A stretch of DNA of 64,000 nucleotides from Paenibacillus senegalimassiliensis (GTDB taxonomy: Bacteria; Bacillota; Bacilli; Paenibacillales; Paenibacillaceae): NCBI RefSeq assembly GCF_001486585.1, contig NZ_LN909034.1, positions 1-64,000 of the forward strand, given 5' to 3'. The notes below the pieces were generated by a model. That model was not told the origin of the DNA, searched no databases, and was given only the letters and a program-made list of their open reading frames with translations. Made by a program: the position numbers and the translations under genes. Below, in pieces: positions 28,259-36,494 of this stretch (positions are counted from its first letter, which is position 1; every line of letters begins with the position of its first letter).

Positions 28259-29170
28259 CTACTTGGTCAAGATAAAGTCCATCAGTTTGCCATGCATCTC
28301 GCTTAGCATCTCAGGCCGCAGGCTATATTCAGCAACCGTCTCACCTTCAAAGTGGGCCCGGATAAAGCCTCCGCTCCGCAGTTTGGATACATGATCATGC
28401 GTAATCCCCTTGGATAGCTTCAAATGGCGAACAATCTCGGTAAAGGTCCGTGGGCCTTGACTTAAATATCGTAAAATTTTCAATCGACTTTGCTCGCCCA
28501 AAGCACGAATCATTCGGTACTCCTGTGGAGGGAAGTTCTTATCATCACCTAAATAGATCCTTGCGGAGTAGTGACACAGAGTGACTTGACCAAAATGATA
28601 AATGACATTCATAGGTTGAAAATGATATTGCGGGATTAAGACCAGCCTCTCCAAGCCTTCTTTTGGCCTAAATGCCAGCCCGTTTGTCGTTCGGTCTACA
28701 AATTGATCTGCCTTCATAGAAGGTTGCTCTTTCTTCCGTTGTTCGACCTCTTCACGCAAAGCACTCAGTACAGTGGGGTCCAGCCGGCGAAAATATTGCT
28801 CGTTCCAGCCTGACAGTAATTTCAAAGTACGGGAGCGGAACTCCCCCATGTCCTTGGGAAATTGCTGGCTATATGCCGCAATCTGCTCGTACAAATCTCC
28901 TGGGGATTGAGCTTCTAGCCAAGCCAAGAAGCCTTCCGGAGACAACTCCCCCGGACAGACATAGTTCAGTAGGTAGGTTGTCTTCCAGTCGCTATCAATT
29001 TCTGCCTCGCCAAGCAAAGTAGCAAATTCCGGGGTTAGCTGATTCAGTGTGTCCTTAACCCATTTGGAGGAGATATCTATTTTTTTATGTGATTTACGGC
29101 AAATCATGGTATGTAAGCTGCTAAGCAGTTCGAACCGTGGCTCAAACGCTGTGTCAACAACGTAGTTCAT
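28259..29170 (-). CDS. ArsR-like winged-helix transcriptional regulator
   Basis: A 303-residue protein whose C-terminal 80 residues form a winged helix-turn-helix of ArsR type (RMIRALGEQSRLKILRYLSQ, then FTEIVRHLKLSKGITHDHVSKLRSGGFIRAH). The N-terminal 210 residues match no domain I can name with certainty; many Firmicute ArsR-like proteins carry such an uncharacterised sensor region. The metal-binding ELCVCDL motif of classical ArsR/SmtB is absent. It lies immediately upstream of the opp operon in the same direction but with its own terminator. The operator-like repeats at 28138-28189 make it the probable regulator of that operon. Confidence 0.75.
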   Translation of the reverse strand: MNYVVDTAFEPRFELLSSLHTMICRKSHKKIDISSKWVKDTLNQLTPEFATLLGEAEIDSDWKTTYLLNYVCPGELSPEGFLAWLEAQSPGDLYEQIAAYSQQFPKDMGEFRSRTLKLLSGWNEQYFRRLDPTVLSALREEVEQRKKEQPSMKADQFVDRTTNGLAFRPKEGLERLVLIPQYHFQPMNVIYHFGQVTLCHYSARIYLGDDKNFPPQEYRMIRALGEQSRLKILRYLSQGPRTFTEIVRHLKLSKGITHDHVSKLRSGGFIRAHFEGETVAEYSLRPEMLSEMHGKLMDFILTK

Positions 29171-29231
29171 TTCTTCAAGCCCCTTTCTGTCTCTATTATA
29201 ACTTGCTCCCCCAATTTAGAACCAAGCTTAT

Positions 29232-29270
29232 GACAAAAAAAGAGCTTGAGGTTTTCCACCCCAAGCTCTT
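29232..29270 (-). terminator. Strong terminator of spoIIE
   Basis: Eleven-pair stem AGAGCTTGGGG/CCTCAAGCTCT with a short loop, followed by seven T on the minus strand (T-run at 29235-29240). It directly follows the spoIIE stop codon and marks the border between the conserved spoIIE locus and the inserted transporter region. Confidence 0.9.
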
Positions 29271-29272
29271 GA

Positions 29273-31774
29273 CTAACTGACCGTGCGCGGCCGCTCCAAT
29301 CGGCTGATGCCCGGAATATGCAGCGTAGACCACTGTGGCCTGAAATGATCTACGGTCGCTACTACAACGGTCATATCATCATGAACTACATTCTTCTGAT
29401 AGCGGATGACCGATTCAAGCAGACGATCGGCAATCTCCTGCGGTTCCTCGGCCCCGATCTCCTGAATCAGCCGTTTGATCCAGAGTTCCTTGTTCACGGC
29501 CGGCCCCGGTGCATCATAGATACCATCGGTCATCATAATCAGCGTATCCCCCGGATACAACTGTACTGATACCAAATCTACCTCGATATCCTGAATAATC
29601 CCAATTGGCAGATTGCTTGCAGAGATAGGAATGACCTCCTGGCCCCGCTTGATAAAACTCGGCGATGAGCCAATCTTCATAAATGTCGTCCGTGCGGTGT
29701 ATTGGTCAATCAGCGCCATGTCCACCGTAGCATAGAATTCATCCGGCGAGCGCAGCAGCAGCACAGAATTGACCGATTTGATCGCCAGCGTCTCTTCCAT
29801 TCCCGACTGCAGCAATTGCTCCAAAATATTAAGTGCGGTACTGCTCTCCAGCCTGGCCCGCTCTCCATTACCCATTCCATCGCTTATCGCTACCGCAAAA
29901 GTACCGTTACCAAGTTCCTTCGCACTGAAGCTGTCCCCGGAGAGAATGTCGCCCCCCTTGGCCGTACCTGCCACGCCGGTCATAATCTCGAAGGTCTTGG
30001 CGGAGCCGAAGGTCACCGTGGCGAGTCCGTCCTTGCCCTTATGGAGCGTCTCGTTCATAACGGCAATATGCTCGCCCAGAATATCGGACAGCAGCGGACC
30101 GATGATTTTGCGGCATTCATCATACCCGCGAGTATACGCATGTACGATCTCAATCTCTACATTGCCATGGTCCAGGTTGATAATATCAATGCCATGTATA
30201 GACAGCCCCATCTGCTCCAGGGCCTCGCGAATTTGTGCCTCCTGTCGGTACATGGCTTGTCCTTCGCGCTGAATCTCACGAGCCAAATCCTCCATCACTT
30301 GCGAGACGCCAGATAATTGCTCGGCAACAAGTTGACGACTATCGTATATCTGCCGTTTCCAGTGCATATCATGTTGGTAAAGGTTGTACTCATGCTTCAT
30401 AATCTCCAGTACCTGATCCGGCTTGACGCACAACTTGGTCCATCTTGCAGGAACCTCTGCGGCCGTGATGTCCGGCTTCTCTTCAATCGCCGTCATCATG
30501 TCGGTCATCAGCTTGTAGGTTTGGTAGAACTTCCCGTCCCAGCAACTGTTCCGCCGGTAGCAGGTAGCGCAAGCCCCTTCTGTTACCGCATTCATAAAAT
30601 GGTCCATTTCCTCGCCCCGCTTGGCGATTTCCCCTGAGCTGGACACCTGCCCAAAGCTCCGCGCCAACTGCTTGAACACTTGGGAGAATTGGGCCACGCG
30701 TTCTGCCGTGATATCGCGTACCCGCTTGGCATACTCATGTTGCGTCTTGGCATGCTCCTGCGTACCCGGCACATACCCGGCAATGATTTGGATGGTTCTC
30801 TTTGGTGTTAACAAGAAGAACAACACGGCGGCACAGCTCTCCCAAGTGGAGGACATCACGTCAGTGGGACCAGCAATGTAGATGGACAGAATGGACGAAC
30901 CGAGTAGCATCCCAAACCCAACCGCCCATTTGCGTCCTTCCTTCAGCATCCCGGCCAGCAGCCCTGAGAAGGCCAGCAGGCTCATCTGATATAACGCCCC
31001 TGTATCGGCCAGACTCAGAATAAGTCCGGTGATCACTCCGACCGAAGCCCCCAAGGGTGCTCCCCCGACAAAAGCAAACAATAGAATCAAATATCGCGAC
31101 AGCACATGCTCTGCGGACAAGCCGGTAATCTCCCAGCCTACCGTTCCGGTCATGACCGAGGCCAGCAGAATAACCAGGCATAATATCTCTTCGCCGCGTA
31201 ATTGGTGGTGCTTCTTCCTATGTGTAAATACCGGAATAGCTTGAATGAAGACCAGCGTAAGCACAAAGCTTAACAGCGCATCCATAACGGTCATCGTCAA
31301 GGCATACCATGTCAATGAAGGACCAATAACAGCACTGAACAAGCCAACGAAGAAGGTACTGGTAAATACCATAACCGGAGCATAAGAGATGTCCGCCCGT
31401 TCAAACGACTCGAGGCCCCGGTGAATTAGATAAAAGATCAGCAGCTCCACGGATATTTGCAGCACATGAGTATGAGCACCAGGCGCAAACGCTGCTCCGG
31501 CCAGCATAGCCACCCCTGTAATCCAGGCGATGTCTCGCCGCATAAATAACATAACCGCGAAGAAAGCGACGGCAAAGGGAGCCAGCTCGTCCAATATCGT
31601 GGCTTTCCCTAACAGGAAACTCATCATGATCAGCAATCCGTTCCATTTGTTAGCAGCCAGCATATGCTCAGCCCTCTGTACGGCAGGTAGTTCCGCAACA
31701 GCTTTTCGCCACGCGCCTTGGTCCCACATTTTTCTCATCCCCATAAACAGGGTGATATTCCACTTGTTCAACAT
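29273..31774 (-). CDS. spoIIE: Stage II sporulation protein E (PP2C-type phosphatase)
   Basis: Bifunctional membrane protein that places the polar septum with FtsZ and dephosphorylates SpoIIAA-P to activate sigma-F. From the ATG at 31774 (AAAGGTGGTG upstream) it has 833 residues, close to the B. subtilis 827. About ten transmembrane helices fill residues 40-330. A middle region with a cysteine cluster (CATCYRRNSCW) and coiled-coil character follows, then the PP2C domain with VAISDGMGNGERA and MMTDGIYDA carrying metal-binding aspartates. An in-frame ATG 141 bases upstream lies in the promoter and is rejected. Confidence 0.97.
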   Translation of the reverse strand: MLNKWNITLFMGMRKMWDQGAWRKAVAELPAVQRAEHMLAANKWNGLLIMMSFLLGKATILDELAPFAVAFFAVMLFMRRDIAWITGVAMLAGAAFAPGAHTHVLQISVELLIFYLIHRGLESFERADISYAPVMVFTSTFFVGLFSAVIGPSLTWYALTMTVMDALLSFVLTLVFIQAIPVFTHRKKHHQLRGEEILCLVILLASVMTGTVGWEITGLSAEHVLSRYLILLFAFVGGAPLGASVGVITGLILSLADTGALYQMSLLAFSGLLAGMLKEGRKWAVGFGMLLGSSILSIYIAGPTDVMSSTWESCAAVLFFLLTPKRTIQIIAGYVPGTQEHAKTQHEYAKRVRDITAERVAQFSQVFKQLARSFGQVSSSGEIAKRGEEMDHFMNAVTEGACATCYRRNSCWDGKFYQTYKLMTDMMTAIEEKPDITAAEVPARWTKLCVKPDQVLEIMKHEYNLYQHDMHWKRQIYDSRQLVAEQLSGVSQVMEDLAREIQREGQAMYRQEAQIREALEQMGLSIHGIDIINLDHGNVEIEIVHAYTRGYDECRKIIGPLLSDILGEHIAVMNETLHKGKDGLATVTFGSAKTFEIMTGVAGTAKGGDILSGDSFSAKELGNGTFAVAISDGMGNGERARLESSTALNILEQLLQSGMEETLAIKSVNSVLLLRSPDEFYATVDMALIDQYTARTTFMKIGSSPSFIKRGQEVIPISASNLPIGIIQDIEVDLVSVQLYPGDTLIMMTDGIYDAPGPAVNKELWIKRLIQEIGAEEPQEIADRLLESVIRYQKNVVHDDMTVVVATVDHFRPQWSTLHIPGISRLERPRTVS

Positions 31775-31813
31775 CCCGGCACCACCTTTTCCTGAGTTAG
31801 TAAGGTATGTCCC

Positions 31814-31846
31814 ATTATAGGAGGCCGCAAGTGGAAAGTTTGTCAG
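31814..31846 (-). promoter_or_regulatory. spoIIE promoter with 21-bp spacing (Spo0A type)
   Basis: On the minus strand, -10 TATAAT (31814-31819) lies exactly 21 bp from CTGACA (31841-31846). The B. subtilis spoIIE promoter is known for a sigma-A -35 and -10 separated by 21 bp and for activation by Spo0A. A Spo0A-box-like TGTCGGAA lies upstream at 31872-31879. The match in spacing strongly supports conserved control. Confidence 0.75.
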
Positions 31847-32069
31847 ATACCGGAACCTGTCCAAAAGAAATTTCCGACAAATTGAGAGCGAAGGGCGACA
31901 ACAGCGCGAACGCACGCGCCTCTAAAGGTTGAATGAGCTGAGGGGTGCTTATGTTCGTATAAAAACAGGGCATGTCTGTAGGGAAACCTCTTTTCTTTGC
32001 GCGCAGTCCTCGTAAAAACCCGTAACAACCTGTCGGCAAAAGTGGAGAGGCGACAAAAGCTGCTTTGTT
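31847..32069. promoter_or_regulatory. spoIIE upstream region with several TGTCG motifs
   Basis: No gene is visible between the spoIIE promoter and the yabR terminators. The stretch holds repeated TGTCG-type motifs: TGTCGGAA (minus, 31872-31879), TGTCGCCC (minus, near 31895), TGTCGGCA (plus, 32031-32038) and TGTCGCC (minus, near 32050). They resemble the Spo0A box TGTCGAA with one or two mismatches. The tRNA-Met/tRNA-Glu pair present here in B. subtilis is absent. Confidence 0.45.
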
Positions 32070-32109
32070 TATAAATAAAAAATAAAGCGACTCTTTAAAA
32101 AAAGTCGCT
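32070..32109 (-). terminator. Second (backup) terminator after yabR
   Basis: Seven-pair stem AGCGACT/AGTCGCT (32086-32092 with 32103-32109) followed by TTATTTTTTA on the minus strand. It lies directly behind the first yabR terminator, forming a tandem that shields the spoIIE promoter from read-through. Confidence 0.7.
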
Positions 32110-32114
32110 AAGCA

Positions 32115-32150
32115 TACAAAAAACCGCAGGCTAATTACGCTGCCTGCGGT
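32115..32150 (-). terminator. First terminator after yabR
   Basis: Perfect nine-pair stem ACCGCAGGC/GCCTGCGGT (arms 32123-32131 and 32142-32150) with a T-run TTTTTTG following on the minus strand, 22 bp after the yabR stop. Confidence 0.9.
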
Positions 32151-32172
32151 GGGTCTAATATTGGATTAGGGA

Positions 32173-32652
32173 TTACATTCGTTTGGCTCCGCGTCCTCCA
32201 CGCTTCCCTTCCGTATTCTTCTTCAACGAAGAAATACGCTCCTCACTATCCTTAAGGAACCTGGAAACCTTATCCTCAAAGGTAGCTTTGCCGGCCGGGG
32301 GCTTGAAAGAACGTCCTCCACGATCCCGGTTAAATCCGCCGCCTGGACGGTCTCCGTCTCTTCCGCTAGGCCGATCTGTTCTCGGTGCACGAGGCGGTCT
32401 GGCAGCCTCTACCGGTTTGTCAACAGCCTGCTTGATGGAAAGTCCGATCTTGCCGTCCTTATCGACATTGATTACCTTCACGGTAACTGTGTCGCCGATC
32501 TTCAGATGATCGTTGACGTCCTTGACATAGTTGTCGGCGATCTCCGAGATGTGAACGAGACCCGTGACACCTCCTGACAGATCCACAAATGCTCCGAAGT
32601 GTGTAATGCCTGTCACTTTTCCTTCTAACTTGGTGCCCACTTCAATTGCCAT
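32173..32652 (-). CDS. yabR: S1 RNA-binding domain protein (YabR/general stress protein 13 type)
   Basis: A 159-residue protein. Residues 1-75 form one S1 domain (GTKLEGKVTGITHFGAFVDL, then GLVHISEIA, then VKVINVDKDGKIGLSIKQA). The second half is a basic Arg/Gly/Pro-rich tail ending GGRGAKRM, which probably adds non-specific RNA affinity. It is expected to bind RNA or ribosomes; the exact role is not established. It has its own consensus promoter and two terminators, and keeps its B. subtilis position after divIC. Confidence 0.92.
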   Translation of the reverse strand: MAIEVGTKLEGKVTGITHFGAFVDLSGGVTGLVHISEIADNYVKDVNDHLKIGDTVTVKVINVDKDGKIGLSIKQAVDKPVEAARPPRAPRTDRPSGRDGDRPGGGFNRDRGGRSFKPPAGKATFEDKVSRFLKDSEERISSLKKNTEGKRGGRGAKRM

Positions 32653-32717
32653 AAAATAAAATGATCCTCCCTTAAAAATATACAGCCAGGCCTCGAAATC
32701 ATGACTGCGGTGATTTG

Positions 32718-32746
32718 ATTATACCGAATGACTGAAACAAGGTCAA
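32718..32746 (-). promoter_or_regulatory. Sigma-A promoter of yabR
   Basis: On the minus strand, -35 TTGACC (32741-32746), 17-bp spacer and perfect -10 TATAAT (32718-32723). A short CCCCG/CGGGG hairpin right after the divIC stop precedes it. Confidence 0.8.
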
Positions 32747-32768
32747 CAGACGTCTACCCCGCACGGGG

Positions 32769-33131
32769 TCAGTCATTTTCGGCTTCAGACTCGGATACCC
32801 GAACCGGAATTTCGCCGGGCTTGTACAGACCGTATTTCTTCATGGCAATTTGTCCAATATATTCGGGGTCATTCAGACGGTTAATTTCATATTTGAGTTG
32901 GTTCAAACTCTGCTCATTGGCATCCCTGGAAGCCTGCCGCTGTGCAAGTTGTTCAGATTTGGCGTTGATCTCCCCGGATTGGGAGACATAGGTGTAGCCG
33001 GCCCAGCCGAGAAATAGCACCATTAACGTCATCCAGAGCCGCAGACGCCGCTTGGCTGACACCGATCCATTCTTGGTAGAAGACTTGGAGTTGTTTGAAA
33101 TTTTCGAATTTGTCGGCACAGCACGCCGCAT
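32769..33131 (-). CDS. divIC: Cell division protein DivIC (FtsB-like)
   Basis: Bitopic septum protein that works with FtsL and DivIB. The 120-residue protein has a basic cytoplasmic N-terminus rich in Ser/Asn/Lys, one transmembrane helix (LWMTLMVLFLGWAGYTYV) and an extracytoplasmic coiled coil (about residues 55-100) ending DPEYIGQIAMKKYGLYKPGEIP, the DivIC/FtsB signature. I prefer the ATG at 33131 with GGGGGTG before it. An ATG six codons upstream has only a weak Shine-Dalgarno. Confidence 0.92.
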   Translation of the reverse strand: MRRAVPTNSKISNNSKSSTKNGSVSAKRRLRLWMTLMVLFLGWAGYTYVSQSGEINAKSEQLAQRQASRDANEQSLNQLKYEINRLNDPEYIGQIAMKKYGLYKPGEIPVRVSESEAEND

Positions 33132-33150
33132 CAGGGCACCCCCAAACATG

Positions 33151-33738
33151 TTATTCTTTATTAAACCAACGTAACAAACGCAAACAACGATCCCGCCACA
33201 TGGCCGCCCAATGCTGAACCTTGGTCCACCCTTCCGGAATTCTCAGCTTCCTCCAGATAGGCCTAAACGCCCACCGGATTAACTTCCAGATCGGCAACAA
33301 CGTTATCCGAAGCAGGAATAATAACCCAATCCATAGGAAACCAAGCATAAGCCGGATCAAATTGACCAGCCATTTCAGCGGAGCGATCAATAAAATCTCA
33401 ATCGTTCGTACGATCATGCGATAAATTTTGTTAGATATCCTCATTAACATTAACACAAAACGCTCTGTTATAACACTTAGGAACAAAAAATAAATCCAAA
33501 TGCCTATAAACAATCCCAAGAAAACATAAAATCGTAATTCTCCATGGTTGCTATGGTACAACACCCGAAATACGAACAAAGCTGCCGCTACCCAATACAA
33601 TAAATCGAGAACATGAATACTCCACCGGGGAAAATGAAGTTGTCCAGATACAACCCGGTAGCTGTCGAAGGCTACCCCCAAAATGCCTCCAGATGCGAGC
33701 ATCCATAGCAAAGTGATCCATTGTGTCTCCAGATTCAT
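33151..33738 (-). CDS. yabQ: Spore cortex biosynthesis protein YabQ
   Basis: Membrane protein of 195 residues needed for spore cortex formation in B. subtilis, made under sigma-E and located in the forespore outer membrane. Three to four hydrophobic segments are visible: residues 5-25, 42-62, 70-92 and one or two around 110-150. The C-terminal 40 residues are basic and Trp-rich. It overlaps yabP by 4 nt and precedes divIC, as in B. subtilis. Confidence 0.92.
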   Translation of the reverse strand: MNLETQWITLLWMLASGGILGVAFDSYRVVSGQLHFPRWSIHVLDLLYWVAAALFVFRVLYHSNHGELRFYVFLGLFIGIWIYFLFLSVITERFVLMLMRISNKIYRMIVRTIEILLIAPLKWLVNLIRLMLGFLWIGLLFLLRITLLPIWKLIRWAFRPIWRKLRIPEGWTKVQHWAAMWRDRCLRLLRWFNKE

Positions 33739-34016
33739 CGGAACAGCTTGCCGAGCAAGCCTTTCCCGGATGACTGGGAACCCGGCTCCAGATAGGACAG
33801 CGTATGGACCAAACCTTCAATGCTGACCAATCCTTGCTCCAAATTGAGATTTTTGATATGTAAATTCTGCCCTCGAATCGTCAAATGCCCAAGCTCGGTC
33901 TGAAGCAGGAACTCCTCACTGTCAAAGCTCTCCACATTGAGTACCCCCGAAATCTCCAGCAGCTTGCGATTCATCAAGTGCAGCTCCTGATGCTTGCCCT
34001 TATTAAGCTCGACCAT
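33735..34016 (-). CDS. yabP: Sporulation protein YabP
   Basis: A 93-residue YabP/YqfC-family protein required for sporulation. Characteristic segments are HELHLMNRKLLEISGVLNVESFDSEEF-type start, LGHLTIRGQNLHIKNLNLEQGLVSIEG and a short C-terminal tail. In B. subtilis it is sigma-E dependent. Here a loose sigma-E-like element (CATAAGCT, minus strand near 34045) lies upstream, but I do not consider it reliable. It is coupled to yabQ by a 4-nt overlap. Confidence 0.92.
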   Translation of the reverse strand: MVELNKGKHQELHLMNRKLLEISGVLNVESFDSEEFLLQTELGHLTIRGQNLHIKNLNLEQGLVSIEGLVHTLSYLEPGSQSSGKGLLGKLFR

Positions 34017-34105
34017 AGCATGTACCCCTCCTTCTTATCCCTAGCTTATGGGGGTGAGGGAGGGTTTAGAACTCCAGAACAATACTCAGCGCCTACGTAG
34101 TTAAA

Positions 34106-34136
34106 AACAAAAAGCCCCGCACGTAATGTGCGGGGC
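34106..34136. terminator. Terminator of the mazG-hup-rqcP unit
   Basis: Perfect nine-pair stem GCCCCGCAC/GTGCGGGGC (34114-34122 with 34128-34136), five-base loop, with TTTTTG after it on the minus strand. The plus strand also has CCTTTTG, so it could work both ways. It lies 20 bp past the rqcP stop and separates it from yabP. Confidence 0.9.
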
Positions 34137-34155
34137 CTTTTGTTAGCTTCTCGCC

Positions 34156-34437
34156 TTACATCCAGTCTAGACCGGACTCCTTGGCGATCGGCTCTTCCTT
34201 GACCAAGGTATACATGGTAGCAGCTTCGTCCTTACGAGTAGTCTCAACCAAGCGTTCGACACGAACGGTCACCAGCTTTTGGCCGAATTGAACCGTAATC
34301 TCATCGCCGATCTTGACGTTACTGCTCGGTTTAGACTCACGTCCGTTGATCAGGACTCTGCCTTGCTCGGAGACATCCTTGGCCACCGTACGCCGCTTAA
34401 TCAACCGTGACACCTTCAGGAATTTATCAAGACGCAT
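34156..34437 (-). CDS. rqcP: Ribosome-associated quality-control protein RqcP (YabO), S4 domain
   Basis: S4-domain RNA-binding protein that supports RqcH-driven poly-alanine tailing on obstructed 50S subunits. At 93 residues it is the standard size. The S4 fold is seen in MRLDKFLKVSRLIKRRTVAKD and GRVLINGRESKPSSNVKIGDEITV. The start codon overlaps the hup stop (TAATG), so the two are translationally coupled. Position next to mazG and yabP is conserved. Confidence 0.94.
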   Translation of the reverse strand: MRLDKFLKVSRLIKRRTVAKDVSEQGRVLINGRESKPSSNVKIGDEITVQFGQKLVTVRVERLVETTRKDEAATMYTLVKEEPIAKESGLDWM

Positions 34438-34709
34438 TATTTTACAGCTTCTTTAAGCTTGTTGCCCGCTTTGAATGCCGGAACATTGGAAGCCGGGATC
34501 TCAATAGTTTTGCCGGTTTGCGGGTTGCGGCCCGTACGACCGGAGCGTTTGCGAGTTTCGAACGTACCGAAGCCGATCAATTGTACTTTGTCTCCGCCAG
34601 CAAGCGCTTCGGTAATTTCACCGAGGAAGCCGTTCAATACGGATTCAACGTCTTTTTTAGTCAAACCGCTTTTGCTGGAAATGTTGTTGATCAGATCTGT
34701 TTTGTTCAT
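34437..34709 (-). CDS. hup: DNA-binding protein HU
   Basis: Histone-like dimeric DNA-bending protein of 90 residues. Recognisable parts are MNKTDLINNISSKSGLTKKD, the GFGTFETRKRSGRTGRNPQTG beta-arm with the intercalating-proline region near NPQTGKTIEIP, and VPAFKAGNKLKE at the end. In B. subtilis hbs lies elsewhere, so its position between mazG and rqcP marks this lineage. The 180-bp upstream region contains a hairpin and presumably its promoter. Confidence 0.97.
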   Translation of the reverse strand: MNKTDLINNISSKSGLTKKDVESVLNGFLGEITEALAGGDKVQLIGFGTFETRKRSGRTGRNPQTGKTIEIPASNVPAFKAGNKLKEAVK

Positions 34710-34757
34710 TAATAATGCCTCCCAATATTAAAAGAAATAGGTGATACCTTGGTACTA

Positions 34758-34773
34758 CAGGCATAAATGCCTG
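34758..34773. repeat. Palindrome in the hup leader
   Basis: CAGGCA-TAAA-TGCCTG, a perfect six-pair inverted repeat about 50 bp before the hup start, probably within the transcript. It may be a leader hairpin or protein-binding site. No T-run follows. Confidence 0.4.
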
Positions 34774-34892
34774 ATCTAGGCCCGTCGATATCTTTGTATG
34801 AGTATTCTTGCTTGAGATGAAAAATCCTGCACCATTTGGAACTTTTTTTTGTTTTTTTCGCAAAAAAACCGATATTTAGGCCTTTTATCCCA

Positions 34893-36392
34893 TTATTCCC
34901 GTTCTTTCGACTTAGCTTCATCCCACAGCTTGTCCATCTCCGCTAAAGTGCTGTCGCTCATGGATTTTCCCTGTTCGCTCAATCGCTGCTCCACATAGTG
35001 AAACCGCCGGGTGAATTTGCGAATGGTTTGCGTTAGCGCCAGTTCCGGATCAGCCTTGATATGACGAGCGGCATTGACGACGGAGAACAATACATCGCCA
35101 AGCTCCAGTTCCTGTAGCTCCGGCGCTAACCCTTCGGCTACCGCTGCTCTCAATTCAGCAACTTCCTCCTCCAGCTTGGCCCAGACACCATCGATTTCAT
35201 CCCAGTCAAATCCGACCTTCGCCGCCTTCTTCTGCAACTTGTAGGCCTTCATGAGCGCGGGTAGATCGCGAGGCACCCCGTTCAGCGCAGATGGCTGCTC
35301 GTCGATGACGCCCTTCCGCTTCTTCTCCTCTGCCTTCATTGCTTCCCAGTTGTTCAATGCGGCCTCGGCATCCTCAGCACTTAATTGTCCGAATACATGC
35401 GGATGACGATAAATCAGCTTCTCATTCAACTCCTGGATGACGTCATACACCGTAAAGACGCCTTCTTCCTCTTCCATCTGTGAATGGAGCATCACCTGGA
35501 GCAGCAAATCCCCCAACTCTTCCCGCATATGATCGGGATCATCCTCGTCAATGGTCTCCAACACCTCGTAGGTTTCCTCAATGAGATTTTTGCGGATAGA
35601 TGCATGGGTTTGCTCCCGGTCCCAAGGACAGCCGTCTGGACTCCGCAGGATTGATACGATCTCATGAAGACGCTGAAAGCTGCGCATACGCAGCGCGTCG
35701 TCGTTACTGGCAGGGACATATACCAAGGATAAATTACCGTACCCCTGAATTCGGTCCAGTTCATACAACGGAATTCGCTCGATCTGCTCCTGCCCGTCTA
35801 CGCCCAGCGCGTGTCCAACAACAATGGGGTAATCATCCGGTAACAGTTCCATCAGTCCAAGCTTCACCTCAGAGGCGGTAAGCACGTCATACACCTGCCC
35901 AATCAACGTATGCTGACGGGGATCAATCGCCCACCCACTGCCAAGGGCCGACGCATCCAATAATTGAAAACCTTCAATGGGATCGAAGCCCAGCCGGAGG
36001 AAGGCCTCGTCTAAGAAGCTCTCTCCCCCAATAATAGAAAGGGGAATCCCCCTCTCTTCGCAACGCTCTCGCAATAGCTTCACCGTAGCCTCCGCCACCA
36101 TGGGGTGCCCGGGAACCGCATAAACAATCTCGGAGCCTGGAGAGCTAGCCTCAGCATAGCTCAGCAAACGGGTAGCAATCTCCTCATACACTTCGGAGAA
36201 TTGATCCTTCGCTTCATATACCTCGTCAAACGAGGTGAATTCCACTCCTGTCTCCGCCAGCCAGGAGACGACCGGATGATCCTTCGTTCTTATGTAACGC
36301 TCGCTGGCGCCCTGCAATCGTTTCAGGCTCCCTAACGTGAGCCGGTCGGGATCACCGGAACCAAGGCCAATGACCGTAATGGTTGCGCTCAT
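34893..36392 (-). CDS. mazG: Tetrapyrrole methylase-like/MazG nucleotide pyrophosphohydrolase fusion (YabN)
   Basis: Two-domain protein, 499 residues from the ATG at 36392; GAGTGAGGAAG lies upstream, within the reading frame of a rejected earlier ATG. Residues 1-220 resemble the SAM-dependent tetrapyrrole methylase fold (TVIGLGSGDPDRLTLGSL, VYAVPGHPMVAEATVKLL). Residues 235-499 contain MazG repeats: LRSPDGCPWDREQTHASI, then EELGDLLLQVMLHSQMEEE with the magnesium-binding EExxE/D ladder. MazG removes non-canonical NTPs; the role of the first domain is not known. It precedes hup. Confidence 0.93.
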   Translation of the reverse strand: MSATITVIGLGSGDPDRLTLGSLKRLQGASERYIRTKDHPVVSWLAETGVEFTSFDEVYEAKDQFSEVYEEIATRLLSYAEASSPGSEIVYAVPGHPMVAEATVKLLRERCEERGIPLSIIGGESFLDEAFLRLGFDPIEGFQLLDASALGSGWAIDPRQHTLIGQVYDVLTASEVKLGLMELLPDDYPIVVGHALGVDGQEQIERIPLYELDRIQGYGNLSLVYVPASNDDALRMRSFQRLHEIVSILRSPDGCPWDREQTHASIRKNLIEETYEVLETIDEDDPDHMREELGDLLLQVMLHSQMEEEEGVFTVYDVIQELNEKLIYRHPHVFGQLSAEDAEAALNNWEAMKAEEKKRKGVIDEQPSALNGVPRDLPALMKAYKLQKKAAKVGFDWDEIDGVWAKLEEEVAELRAAVAEGLAPELQELELGDVLFSVVNAARHIKADPELALTQTIRKFTRRFHYVEQRLSEQGKSMSDSTLAEMDKLWDEAKSKERE

Positions 36393-36435
36393 GCTCTTCC
36401 TCACTCCCTGTCCGTTCATCATGTTTTTAACTATA

Positions 36436-36475
36436 CCATTGCCGGAGCCGAATATGAAATCGGCGAAGGCAATGG
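36436..36475 (-). terminator. Stem-loop between yabM and mazG
   Basis: CCATTGCC/GGCAATGG outer stem (36436-36443 with 36468-36475) with an inner GCCGAT/ATTCGGC stem. No T-run follows on the minus strand, only TATAGTT. It may be a weak terminator or a processing element. Confidence 0.35.
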
Positions 36476-36494
36476 ACTCCGCAGGAGTAAGCGC

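Noticed and set aside
31843-32069. tRNA genes expected between yabR and spoIIE by analogy with B. subtilis
   Set aside because: I looked for cloverleaf features and a TTC loop on both strands and saw none.
34778-34892. AT-rich GTTTTTTT/AAAAAAAC hairpin after mazG as a terminator
   Set aside because: The stem is almost all A-T and would be unstable. No GC core is present, so I did not call a terminator.
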